Source: Laburnicola sp. R22_1 (taxonomy: Eukaryota; Ascomycota; Dothideomycetes; Pleosporales; Didymosphaeriaceae). From it: 55,000 bases of DNA. The position numbers and the translations under genes were made by a program. Within the stretch, counting starts at the first letter, position 1, and every line of letters begins with the position of its first letter. Shown here in pieces: positions 42,870 through 54,670 of the stretch. Where the stretch lies: assembly GCA_014281115.1 (NCBI GenBank), contig JACONQ010000022.1, forward strand, positions 1-55,000, written 5' to 3'. The notes under the pieces were generated by a model. The model worked only from the letters and a program-made list of their open reading frames with translations. It made no database searches and had not been told where the DNA came from.

Positions 42870-45800
42870 CATAACAGGGACCTGCAGTGGATCGAAGTGA
42901 ACGGAATCTCCATACTTAACGTTTACCGGGCGCCACAGACTACGCCGGTACTCGACTACATCACCTGCCTCACCCCACCAAACAGGTGCCTGGCAGGAGG
43001 TGATCTCAACGCTAAACACGACATATTCAAGCCTGGTGTCACGACCACACAGGGCGGAGCTAAGCTGGCCCAATGGGCTACAGACAGCGGCATGGATTAT
43101 ATAGGCGAACCTGGAATCCCCACCCATAGGGCTGGGCACGTTATAGACCTCTCTTTCTGCAACATCCCCTTCGCGACTATCGCGGTACGAACAGACATAA
43201 ACTGCGGCTTAGACCATAACACGTTGGTTACTACGATCCCTGGCAGAGGACAGGAGCCCCTTAACCAGTTCTAATATAGGGTCCCCACAAAGAAGCTACC
43301 GCTATTTGTTAACGCTGTTGCTAACAGAATGAAAGGCGCCCCCCACTTAGACGGGCTACAGACCTGCGAGCACGTTAACAGGCGCGTCGCTGCCTTAGAA
43401 GAAGTCCTCACCAACGCCCTAAAGACAGCAGGTAGAAATAAGAGAGGGACAGGCCACTCAGCGCCCTAGTGGATAGACAATTGCAAGACAGCCTATTAAG
43501 CACACCTCCACTCGCTCAACAGCCACACTAGCCAGGGCCCCTCTAATAAGACACGTACTTTCCTAGCAATAGTCCGCAAGGCAAAGAAGGAGTACTAGCA
43601 ACACACTATAGATAACGCTAAAGGCGACCAGGAACTTTTCCGCATTATTAATTGGCACAAGCTAGAACCCACTAGAACATAGGCACTAATAGTGTTTAGA
43701 GGCGCGGAGGCGACTAAAGACAAAGACAAGGCTAAGATGCTACAACAAGCACTTCTCTGCAGATTCACGGCGGAGGATAATCTGCCGGAACCGCCCACCC
43801 CACAAAAACACCCTACTATCCCGTGGGACACGTACCTATCAATTAAAGAGACGGAGCGCTGCGTAATTGGGGTCTCCAGCACCTCACCAGGCGCTAATAG
43901 CATAACAGTCCGGCTGCTCACAGCATGCTAGAACCACATTAGACAGTACGTTTGCGACATCTACCGCGACCTACTATTACTTAACCACTACCCGGCCGCC
44001 TGGACAGACAGGGAAATTATTTTCATCAAGAAACTTGGCAAGAAAGACTACACAATCCCAGGGTCTATAAGACCACTTGCCATGCTGCTCTGCCTTAGCA
44101 AAGGTTTTAAAAGGGTAATCGCTCAGCGCATAGCCCACTTGGCTGTACTGCACGGCGTCCTAAGCCCCCAGCACGGGGGGGCCCTCCCAAAAAGGTCGGC
44201 CATGGACCTAATCACGGCCTTCACCCATAAAGCCGAACTCGCTTTTAGCGAGGGCAAACACGTCACCATGGTAACTATGGATATACTAGGAGCTTTTAAC
44301 GCGCTGCTAGTTAACCAGCTACTACACCGCATAAAAGACCAAGGCTGGCACCAGAAGGTCCTAGTCCTCACACGCAACATCCTCACAAACCGACACATTC
44401 TTGTCCGCTACAGCCAACACCGTTCTGGCCGCCACCCAGTGGCCTGCGGCACCCCACAGGGCTCGCCATTCTCCCCCATTATCTACATGTTATACCTTGC
44501 AGAGCTACTACTCCAGGACATGACTATGCGCTTTGGCTATGCTAACGACATATGCCTCTACAGCGCCTCCCATAGCCTCGACCTCAACGTTGAAATACTT
44601 GCTAAACAAGTCCGCAAGATCAACTCATACGGCGCGGACCACAAGATTGCTTTCTCACCAGACAAGCTCGAAATGATCCACCTTACAAGACAGAACGGGG
44701 ACTACGCGCCGCCCTGCGCCATCGACGATCACCTTACTATTCACCCAATCCTCCCCACAAGTGAGGTACCTGCACTGCGCTGGCTAGGCGTATGGTTCGA
44801 CAGGAAGCTCGCCTTTAAGACCTACGTGGCCATACGCGCCGCAAAGACAAGGGTTGTTGCCCACCACATCCGCAGCCTCGCTCGGATCAAACACGGCCCC
44901 CCACCGGGGTCTTTGCGCAAAGCGGTGATTTCCTGCGTCCTCCCCTGACTCCTGTACGGAGCGGAGGCCTGGTACGGAGGAAGAACCAAACCCTCTAGAA
45001 TTATGCGCCAGTCAAAAGGCGCCGAAGTGAGCACCCGACTGGGTTGGCACATAGAAACACTCGACAAGGTCCTTAGGCAGGCATGCAGAGCCGTTGTTCC
45101 GGCCTACCGGACCACACCCACCACCGCTATCTTCAGGGACGCTGGACTCCCCTCAGCAGCAGTAGCCCTAGAAACCTGCAAGTTCCGCTTCGCAGCACAC
45201 CTGCTAACGATTAACGAAAAGCACCCGCTAACTGCCAGGACTCACCTTCCTACAGTCAGAAGAGGCCGAGGCGCAGGCCTCCCACAGAGAGCCCGCACAA
45301 AGGTACAACAACTAGCACAGGTCTTCGACCCGGTACCCCAACCCGAATTCCGCGCCCCCCACTACTCCCCTGGGAGCCGCGACGACCCCACAGGCCATGT
45401 GAATAAGAAGGAAGCCGCCCGCCGCTTTAAGGAGTGGTGGGCCCATCTCCCGCCAACTGCTATCACCGTCTTCTCCGACGGCTCTAAACAATGGCTTAAC
45501 GGCGTTAAGCACGTCACATACGGCTACGCTATATACGAAGGGCAGACTCTCACCCTATAGGGCAACAGCTCCCTTAACCCCAGGTCCCACGTCTTCGATG
45601 CCGAAGCTGTAGGCGCGTGGCGAGGACTCTCACACACGCTCCGCACGCCGGCCTACCGGCTCAGACGCATATACATGTGCATAGATAGCACCTCTGTTAT
45701 ATGGTGCATCAGAGGCAACCCGTCCCCCTCCTCGCAGTGGGCGTTCGTTAGGTGCCAAGAGACAATTGAGAACCTAGACATTACTGTCCGGTGGTCCCCA

Positions 45801-46343
45801 GGACACTGCAATATAGAGGGAAACGAACGGGCAGACTAGCTAGCAGACAACGCGGCAAGGACCCCTAAACCTCCACACAGCATGGCAACTAAACCCACAG
45901 CCTCAGGCCTTAAGTCAGATGTTCGCGCCCTTACTAGGAGCGCAGAGATAGACTAGTGGCGCAAGCACACACCGAATCTATCCAGGTAGTACATGCAATA
46001 GGACCTTAAGTATCGCCCTGCAAAACAGCCAAAGGAGCTCACCCTCTAACAACCGACGCTTGCAAAGCTACTATCCATGCGCACCCACCATAGACACTAC
46101 GCTTGGTACCACAAGAAGTTTAAACACAACAACGCAGTCACAGGATGCTCCTATGGGGCAGACCTCGCGCCAGACCACATAGTCCACTGCCCACAAGCGG
46201 TCCAGAAGTTCCGCTACTGGCCGAAACAACCCCCTCTCCCTCCTAGCACCACACGGGAGGGCGTTGAATACTTAAAGACCCTTAAGCCTGAAGATTTTTA
46301 ACTCTTGCTAGAGCTTGCCAACCCCACTGACACTAACAAATAA
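42870..46343 (+). pseudogene. LINE copy 1 ORF2-like frame: endonuclease (partial), RT, RNase H, zinc motif
   Basis: One frame can be followed from 42870 to TAA at 46341-46343. The APE endonuclease C-terminal half shows GGDLNAKH and GHVIDLSF; it ends in a TAG at 43272-43274. RT (44082-44948) has GTPQGSPFSPI and FGYANDI where FGYADDI is usual, and DILGAFNALL where GAFDALL is usual; both Asp-to-Asn changes are G-to-A. RNase H follows TVFSDGS (about 45474) and a CxCG...HxxxC-type motif sits near 46150-46190. About fifteen stops (TAG, TGA, TAA) show it is dead. The absence of frameshifts over 3.4 kb points to RIP rather than drift or sequencing error. Confidence 0.88.
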
Positions 46344-46763
46344 ATGTTGGTTCTATGGACTGCCTACTAAGCCACAGATGCTGGCGGGCGCGACAATAAC
46401 CTGGGACAGCTCCTCCGGCGTCGACTCTGTCTAAGCTCCCAGCAGGGGTGCCTCTCATCCTGACATCTTGCCACACGAGGCAACCTCCCCTACGCTCTCC
46501 TACTCTCCTTACCTCTCCTTACTGTCTACACGATCCTTACCTTTCCTATACTAGTTTTACGCTAAGGTCTTGGCACTTTTTAACACAGCTTTGGGGCAGC
46601 CGAAGCTGCCCCTGCTTTGGATTGTTATATGTATAATAGCTACACCCCGACATCTCAGCCTATAGGCATGAAGACACGGATTCAGCCCCCGCACGGAGGG
46701 GGGCGGACTCTTACGAGCCGCTGCAAGAGACGGCAATAGCTTATAGCATGAATCGCCTTTACC

Positions 46764-46980
46764 ATCTGGCTGGCCCCAGATGGCTACTCGGCGCGTCCCC
46801 ATGCCCCATGGGAGGCTAGAACCTAGGTTCCTGGACGTTAATCAATACTACTACTACTACTACTACTACTATATCTGGCTGGCCCCAGATGGCTACTCGG
46901 CGCGTCCCCATGCCCCATGGGAGGCTAGAACCTAGGTTCCTGGACGTTAATTAATACTACTACTACTACTACTACTACTA
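46764..46980 (+). repeat. Duplicated LINE 3' end, two 109 bp units each with a CTA tail
   Basis: ATCTGGCTGGCCCCAGATGG starts at 46764 and at 46873. Each unit ends in its own ACT/CTA run, and the two are nearly identical. Each begins with a hairpin (ATCTGGC, TGGCC, CCAGAT). LINE copy 2 has a single unit at 49319-49420. Confidence 0.9.
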
Positions 46981-47531
46981 TCTACTATCCCTATTAGTAT
47001 TATCCCCCTCTTTATTACTATTGTCTTCTTCCTTACTATCCTCCTCCTACTCTTTAGGCGCTGGCTTCTAGAGAAAGATAGTTAAATCCTCTATATTATA
47101 GTGCATTATCTAGAGGTTATTAATAAAGGGCCGCCCTAATCTAAGGAAGTATACCACTAGCTTGCTTACCTTCTAAGACACATAGTAGTAGATAGTCTTA
47201 ACCTTCTTAGTAAATTTATACCCCTTATAATAAGTAGTTATAAATAATATAAGACCCCCTTCTATAAACACGCCCTAGTGCCCAACACCCTCTACGCTGT
47301 TCTTGTACTAGATTAACATAATCTTAGTCTCGCGAGCTAGTGCGCCCCCTAACAAATAGACTAGTATAAAGAGGATCTTCTTAAAGCGACGTACGGCCTT
47401 TATATAGGCGGCCACAGCCATATTATACTATAGCGTGTAGAGAGGCTATTGCGTAGCATCTATGCCACGTATAAACCTGTCCCGTAAGACTAGCTCTTTA
47501 ACAACCCTCTATAGTAGCCACGTGTGCCACG
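46981..47531 (-). pseudogene. Third RecQ-like helicase, middle part
   Basis: Lies between the two LINE insertions and reads in the same frame as the outer parts. It contains the segment equivalent to the region before the helicase core in TLH copy 1 (LLGGALARE here, IAGGQPARG there; FIEGGLILFITTYYKGYKF here, FIEDGIVVLMTRYHKGYNV there). Several TAG/TAA stops. TCTACTATCCCT at 46981-46992 is the right-hand duplication of LINE copy 1. Confidence 0.78.
47519..47531. repeat. Target duplication of LINE copy 2 (left)
   Basis: CACGTGTGCCAC (12 bases, 13 if the next G is counted) is repeated at 49421-49433. Confidence 0.88.
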
Positions 47532-49420
47532 CGGAGGCCTGGTACGGAGGCAGGACAAAGCCCTCCAGAATCACGTGCCAATCGAGAAGCGCTGTGGTAA
47601 GCACCCGACTGGGCTGGCACATTGACGCACTCGACAAAGTCCTCAAGCAGGCATGTAGAGCCGTCGTACCGGCCTATCGGACCACACCCACCACCGCCGT
47701 CTTTAGGGACGCAGGTCTCCCTTCAGCGGCAGTGGCACTTGAGACATGCAAGCTTCGCTTCGCAGCACACCTGCTAACGATTGACGATAAGCACCCGCTA
47801 ACTGCTAGAACCCTCCTGCCCACAGTCAGAAGAGGCCGAGGCGCAGGCCTCCCACAGAGAGCCCGCTCGAAGGTACAGCAACTCGCACAGATCTTCGACC
47901 CAGTACCCCGACCGGAGTTCCGCGCCCCCACTACTCCCGCGGGAGCCGCGCCGACCCCACAGGCCGAGTGGCCAAGAAGGACGCCGCCCGTCACTTCAAG
48001 GAGTGGTGGGCTCTCCTCCCGCCGACCGCTATCACCGTCTTCTCAGACGGCTCCGAACAATGGATTGACGGCGTCAAGCACGTCACGTACGGCTACGCCG
48101 TATACGAAGGGCAGGCCCTCACCCTGCAGGGCAACGGCTCCCTCAACCCCAGGTCCCACGTTTTCGATGCCGAAGCTGTCGGCGCGTGGCGAGGACTCGC
48201 CCACACGCTCCGCACGCCCGCCTACCGGCTGAGACGCATATACATGTGCATTGACAACACTTCTGTTATATGGTGCATAAGAGGCAACCCGTCCCCCTCC
48301 TCGCAGTGGGCGTTCGTCAGGTGCCAGGAGACAATGGAGAACTTGGACATCGCTGTCCGGTGGGCCCCAGGTCACTGCGAAATAGAAGGGAATGAATTGG
48401 CGGACCAGCTAGCCGACGACGCAGCAAAGTCCCCTCGACCTCCATACGGCATGGCAGCTGAGCCTACGGTCTCAGGCCTTAAGTCAGACGTTCGCGCCTA
48501 CACTAGGAGCGCTGAGATGGACTGGTGGCGCGCCCGCTCGCCTAAGTTGTCTAAATGGTACATGCAGTGGGACCTCACTTACCGCCCTGCGAAACAGCCA
48601 AAGGAGCTCACCCTCCAACGACCGACGCTTGCTAAGCTGTTGTCCATGCGCACCCGCCACGGACACTACGCCTGGTACCATAAGAAGTTCAGGCACGAAG
48701 ACGCCGTCACAGAATGCCCCTGCGGGGCAGACCTGGCGCCCGACCACATTGTACACTGCCCACGATCAGTTCGAAAGTTCCGCTACTGGCCGAAACGGCC
48801 AGCGTGCCCCCAGCACCACTAGGGAGGGCGTGGAATACCTGAAGGCACTTGAGCCAAAAGATTTCCAACTTCTACTTGAACTTATTAACCCTTCAGAAGA
48901 TTAACACTTAGCAACAAAAAGCTACCTTTTATTCTTAGGCTTAACTTACACTATATGGACAGCTCCTCTAGCGCCAACTCCGTTAGAGCTCCCAGCAGGC
49001 GTGTCTCTCCCCGTCAACTTGCTACACGCGGCAACTCCCTACCTACTCTCCACTCTCCTTATCCCTCCCTTCCTTTTCTAGCTACTCTCCTTACCTATTC
49101 TTACTAGTTACACGCTAAAGTCTTAGCACTTTTCGATACAGTTTCAGGGCAGCCGAAGCTGCCCCTACTTTAGTTTTAGTTTACATGTATAATAGATACA
49201 CCCTGACACCTTAGCCTATAGGCAAGAAGACAAAGATTTAGCCCCCGCATGGAGGGGCGGACTCTTACGAGCCGCTGCAAGAGATGGCGATAGCTTCACA
49301 GCAAGAAACGCCTTCACCATTTTGGCTGGCTCCAAAACGGTTGCTCGGCGCGTCCCCATGCCCCATGGGAGGCTAGAACATTGCGTTCCTGGACGTTAAT
49401 CAATACTACTACTACTACTA
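47532..49420 (+). mobile_element. Tad-like LINE, copy 2, 5'-truncated, 1,889 bp
   Basis: The same LINE family as copy 1 but truncated just after the RT (start equivalent to about 44961 of copy 1). It has a clean 12-13 bp target duplication and a short CTA tail. It has far fewer nonsense mutations than copy 1, so it is younger or escaped RIP. Confidence 0.92.
47534..48903 (+). pseudogene. LINE copy 2: RNase H and C-terminal zinc motif, two frame breaks
   Basis: Frames 47534-47940, 47968-48822 and 48820-48903 together match copy 1 from post-RT to the end. RNase H acidic residues are all visible (TVFSDGS, VFDAEAVGAW, CIDNTSV, ELADQLADDAA), then ECPCGADLAPDHIVHC as the terminal Cys/His motif. 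The first break is a C5 run where copy 1 has C6 (about 47925); the second is near 48795 beside another C run. Both could be sequencing indels. The fragment lacks RT and cannot move. Confidence 0.85.
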
Positions 49421-51130
49421 CACGTGTGCCACGACTCTATATTATTATTAGGATGGTTGAGGAAGCTATACCCAGTTAACCTCTTAGCTAGCTAGTCTAC
49501 AATCCTATTAAGGGAGAGTTTTGGCAGCATGGTTATGCCTGGCCGTACCTAATCTCGCACGTCTAGATCTAGCAACAGCATATCTTTTAGTAGCTGCAGT
49601 CTCGCCGTCTTATACAGGCCCTTAACTATCGAGCGCAGGTCTTTTAGCGAGAAGCTTTACTAATTAATTAAGAGCCAGTTGCCACTCTATAATAGAATGC
49701 CATCTACGTTATAATATCTAGACTCTGCTCTCGCTAGTGTCCATAGATAGAGTAGGCGGTTTATAGAAGTTACTATATAATTAAAGTCTGATAGTATTAT
49801 AAAGCGTATAGCCATTTCCCTTACTAGCTTACTTATTATAGGCGCGGAGTTTACCCTAGCTAGTATTGCCTACTCCTACTAGTAGTAAGTATAGTACACA
49901 ACCAGCGCCTTAGACGTAGTAACTAGGGCTAAAAGCGTTAAGAAAAACTTGTGTGCGGGTACCTATCCACCTCTATGGCAATTAGGCTTAAGTCCTAGCA
50001 CCGCAACCCCACTAAGCAGCCCACTTTTATATTTGTTAGTAAGTAGCGTGTAGTCTAGTAGCCATATCTAGAACTATAAATAATACTTTTCTAGCTCTAT
50101 AGTGTTGCCCCCTTAGCCTACACTCTATTGTGCCTATAATAGAGCCACTTGTTAGAGGCTGCTTAGCTTGTATAGTAGCCGCTCTGTCTAGCCATATATA
50201 TACTATAGGTAGTAGAACACGTGTAATAACTTGTGGCTATACTTCTTAATAGTTTAGACGCGCTGCCTAGCATAGAAGGGCTTTTTATTTAATGGTGCAC
50301 CTGTCTTGCGTTATTTAATAAGCTCTAGCGTGTATTATTCTACTATCTTAGAATAGTAGTTTTAAAAAGCCTTGCGTATTACTCCCTATATAGCCTTATA
50401 GGCAACACTTAGTTTATGTTTCTTATTAGCCTCTAGTAGCTCTTAAGCCTTAAGTAGGGACGCCCTTAAGCAGCCCTTAAGATGGGACACCTATGCTGTT
50501 AGCTCTAGCCATACGTCTACCTTAACATAGTGGCTATTTCTAATAATTGCCTACGCTTACAGTGCCTAGCATTTCTTTTAGTCGCTTTACTAGCTAGTAA
50601 GAACCCCCTATATAATATCTGTTTATTGAAACGCTGCCAGACAGGCCCTAATAGCCATATATATAGGCTAGCCAACTACTTAAAATACCTACTAGTAAGT
50701 TTAGCTATCTTGCTATATCTAGTTCCTTGGCTGCGCTTCTATCTTCTTTATATTACCCCCGCACTACTAGTTGCCTACCTAGTCATATTTACTAGAGTAA
50801 TGGGTATATATCTTCTATAGCATTGTGCATATATACTAACACGCTAGAAATATATATATAAGGCTATTACTAAGATAGTCAAAGTGCGTAATATAGTCTT
50901 CTACGGGCTTTAAGATACGTATATTACGTGGGTCCCATACTAAGTCGGGCAGCGTATGTGCAATTACAGTAATATTCTTGCGTAGTATAATTAGTACCTT
51001 AGGGTAGCGTATCTTAAGATAGGTAATAATCTGTGCAGGCGGTATAGTAATAGCATAGGGCTAATAGATAATTACCTATAGCTTGCGTTAGTGTTTAAAT
51101 AGCTCTATAAAGATATTTATAGTGTATAGG
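49421..51130 (-). pseudogene. Third RecQ-like helicase, N-terminal part
   Basis: Continues the minus frame across the LINE copy 2 insertion (junction reads SWHTWLL) up to about 51130. Near 50900-51100 it has a segment like the TLH N-terminus (PYAITIPPAQIITYLK, then TLPDLVWDPRNIRILKP). Density of stops is high throughout. The exact start is not readable. The full relic without insertions is about 3.4 kb. Confidence 0.65.
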
Positions 51131-51486
51131 CTAGTAACTTACTTAAGGAAAGTGCATATCTACTTAGAAGAGTAGAAGAGTAGTTCTTAGAAATTAACTC
51201 TATTAGTAGCACTATATAAGACTACTACCTAATATATTATCTTCTTACACTATAATATATTAATTTCTCTTTATACTATATACCCTAATATAATAGTGTT
51301 AGTTATAATCTTAGAATGCTGTTGCACTTGCTATATAGACGCTATTCTACTCTTTTATATCCTATTATATATCTCTAGCTATACTAAATTTAAGTTTAAT
51401 AAGGATTAGCTAACTTTAGCGCTAGATTAGAGTTGGCTAAATTAGGCTTAGCGTAATATGCGTCTAATTATAATATAATTATTTAA

Positions 51487-53178
51487 CTCTTATTACCATC
51501 TTTACTATCTTACGCTACTATAGTCTTAATAGCTTAGGAGGCCCTACTAGCTAAGTCCGCGCGTAAATTTAATAGCGGTGCCCGCAGCTTTCTTCTAGGC
51601 ACTACTATCCCTATTTATAAACTACCTAATATAGAGTATAAGCGCGTCTTCTTTAATATAAAATTCCTATAAGCTAGTACTTCGCCTTAGGGTTATAGTA
51701 TAGGCTAGATTATACTAGACACTAATAGTGTATATAATCTAGTCTTTATCGCGCACTTGTTACTATCTGCCATCTAGCTAGTACGCAAAACCCTCCCCCT
51801 TAACACGCTACCTAATAATGCCTAGGCGTGCCTTACCCATGCGGCTAAAAAGCTTACCTCCTCTAGAGGAAGTATGCCACCTCTATTAGCACAAAAAGTG
51901 CTATGGAAACGCGCGTTCTTGCCGCGGGTGGAAGCACTAGTACCCTCTTTTTCGGTTCTAGGAGGGAAGCGCGCTGGCTCGCTACTAGAATTAGCATTGC
52001 CCAAGCGCACAGAACTAGATAGGTCTAAGTCTAGAAAGGTAGCTAGCTCTGTTATTAGTAAAGTGAACGAGCCAGATAGCATAGTTAAGCTAGCTTAAGC
52101 CAGTGCCCTCTCCCCTAAGCACACCTACCACACTAACAACACTATAAGGGCGGAAAGATAATAGATAGAAAAATAGAAAGCTAGGCAAGTTTAGAAGCAA
52201 TATAAACTAGAATTGCTTACACTAAGTAATAAGGCGCTATACTAAGAGTAGGCTGCGTATATATCTATTACGCAGCTAGATAAAACCCTTATAGCCTAGA
52301 TTATTAAATAACTATATGTGGGCGACACTAATTTCTTCGCAGGCGCTAAGACACTATATTACACAGCCTACTTATTACTTAAAAAGGCCCGCGCGATAGG
52401 CAATACGTCCTCGCGAGTCTATGCCACTTAGTTTCTGCAGGCCTAGCGTAAACAGGACTCACTCTTTTATAGTAAATCTAACACTATTATAATAAGCTAG
52501 AATTTTAGCAATATATAAAGTTAGGTGCGTAGTAAACGCCGCGTAAACGTAGCTAATAACGCCTTTTATTTTGCCTAGAAGATGTGCAACTAGTCTAAGA
52601 GCGAGATAGTTACTATTTATATTATATATCTCTGGGTAGCTGCGCTACTAGGGCGGGCATACTAGAATAAAATCGAGCAGATCTATAAGAGTAATAAGGA
52701 TATAGTAATTAGCACTACACATAGTTATAATAGTAATAGTAAAGTACGCACAGAAGTAGTAAACGACTTGCTAGCCTTAGTATACACTAAGCTAACTAAG
52801 AAGGATAGGCGGCTTTTTAAGAACCGTGTGACTCGAGGGATGCGCTAGTACACAATAGTCTAGACGCTAGACTAGAGTAGTTTCTGCTTAGTACTATATA
52901 ATATTATCTCTAATACTTAGCTAGAGTATACGCTGCGCGTCCCTAAGTTTAATATCTGGCTACAGCTTATTAAGAAGGTGAATCCAAATGTCTTTAAGGT
53001 AGTATAGATTCTAGATAGCTAGCTTGGGCCTAAAGGGATTACTAGTAGGACTATTAGTAAGAAGATACCTCTTAGTATTAAAGCTAAGCCTATAATGACT
53101 ATCTATAGGATTAAGGAGATCTAGGATAGCGAGAATAGTAGAGACGACAGCAACAGCGTAGAAGCGTTACACTCTTAA
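51487..53178 (+). pseudogene. Unknown plus-strand gene, RIP-degraded
   Basis: A single frame can be followed from at least 51487 to TAA at 53176-53178 (about 560 codons) with no frameshift and about thirty TAG/TAA stops; 51874-52098 is the longest open piece. Lys-, Ser- and Ile-rich, with no motif I recognise; the middle part (near 52330-52660) looks like a helical globular domain and the C-terminus is basic then acidic. It could be the DNA-binding half of a transposon protein, but nothing in the sequence proves it. It is divergent from the third helicase. Confidence 0.5.
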
Positions 53179-54670
53179 GTATTACTAAAGAGCTACACGC
53201 CTATACCACGGCTATATTAATTAATATTGTTAGAGTTATTTTACCCCCGTATAGTAGTATAGTTAGCTATATTATTAGCATTGCTGTAAGTATTCGTAGT
53301 ATGGCAAGGCGGCCTATTGCTACGCTCTACTTAACCTACGCTTTTACCTATTATACTAATAAATATCTTCTCTATATTAGACTTTGTTAGCTTTGTAGTA
53401 ATTATTATAGCTATTTAAAATATTCTTAAGTATATCTTAAAGTCGTAGAATATTTCTACTCTTAGCAATATAGTTATTTTTAATTATTCCTACGCTATAA
53501 TAGTATACGTTTATTATATAGGGTTATATCCTAAGAAAATTTGCAACTCTACCTACACTTATTATAGGCAAAATTAAATAGTAGTATTAAGTTCCTCGAC
53601 CTTTTCTAAGTCATCCTAGCCTACTTAGAATATATTTCTTATTGCTAGTTATAGGTTTAATTTCGCCTATCCTAGCTATATCTATATTTTAGTATTTGCT
53701 AGGGATTGCGCATAGTTCTCTATAACCACCCTATATAAACTTTACTACCCTATATCTTACGCCTAGTATACTTAATTATGCTAGAAATTGCGAATTATAA
53801 TTAAAAATTACTCCCTATAGGCTATATAAAGGTTGTATTAGATTTTAAGATAAAATAAGTAGTTAACCTTAGTGTAAAGAAGCGATAAACTATAGTTAAT
53901 TATTGTTAGATAGACAGTCCCTGTGAATCACTGTGATTTTACTGTAAATTACAGTGGGTAGGTGTGTCCGATTATATGGCCTATACATACTAGTAATTAG
54001 TGTAAATCACAGTGTTTTCACTGTGAAATTAAAAGAGGCCGGCGCACCACTGTTTTGCACTGCCCCTGTACTATCCCAAATAGTACTAGTGTGTCTTGGC
54101 ACTAGATAGATACTTCTCGCGATAGCCGAGCTTCTCTAGGAAGAACAAGGAAAAAACATTAATTAATTAACCATACCACTTCCCATCTCATCTCATTAAG
54201 AATACTCCTATATCTAATAATTATCTATACGGGCGCTAAATCTTTAGGTGTAAAAGCGATAAACTATGGTGTAGTTTATTATAGAATCTATAGGAGATTC
54301 TTACGGTATTATATAGGCTGTTAGTCTTCCAGCCATCTTAGCTTTAATAGTAGAAGCTGTACCTCTATATTTAGCTTAAAGCCTATTTGTAGAACCTATA
54401 TTTTTCTTAGAATATACTTAATTTACAGTGTTGCTTATTCTATAATAAGACTTTCTTATTAGTATAGGTGGAGTCTAATTCTTAAGCTTATTAAGCTCGC
54501 GTTGCAGTTACTTCTAATCTACCTTATTTTTTTAACTATTCCGCCTTTTCTTTGCACTAGGTATAAGGTTAAACTATTTACTAGCTTTATACAGAGGTCT
54601 GTCTCTTAGCTTATAGTTATTATCTCTAAAGTAGTCTTATTCGCCCTTCTGCCTAGCGTATTACTGCTAG
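53179..54670. other. Decayed DNA with a cluster of short inverted repeats
   Basis: No coding frame. At 53925-54035 CACTGTG/CACAGTG words recur: CACTGTGATTT (53929-53939) is the exact inverse of AAATCACAGTG (54004-54014), and ACTGTAA-A-TTACAGT (53941-53955) is a near-perfect palindrome. AGCGATAAACTAT occurs at 53881 and about 54247. Confidence 0.5.

Larger units (their letters stand above)
42869..46980 (+). mobile_element. Tad-like LINE, copy 1, 5'-truncated, 4,112 bp
   Basis: A non-LTR retrotransposon inserted in the third helicase relic, with a 12 bp target duplication and a (CTA)n-type 3' tail. It starts inside the endonuclease domain, so it is 5'-truncated, as usual for target-primed reverse transcription. 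Domain order APE, RT, RNase H, C-terminal Cys/His motif matches the I/Tad group found in filamentous fungi. It has many RIP-like stops but no frameshift. Its 3' end is duplicated (see the tandem repeat at 46764-46980). Confidence 0.9.
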
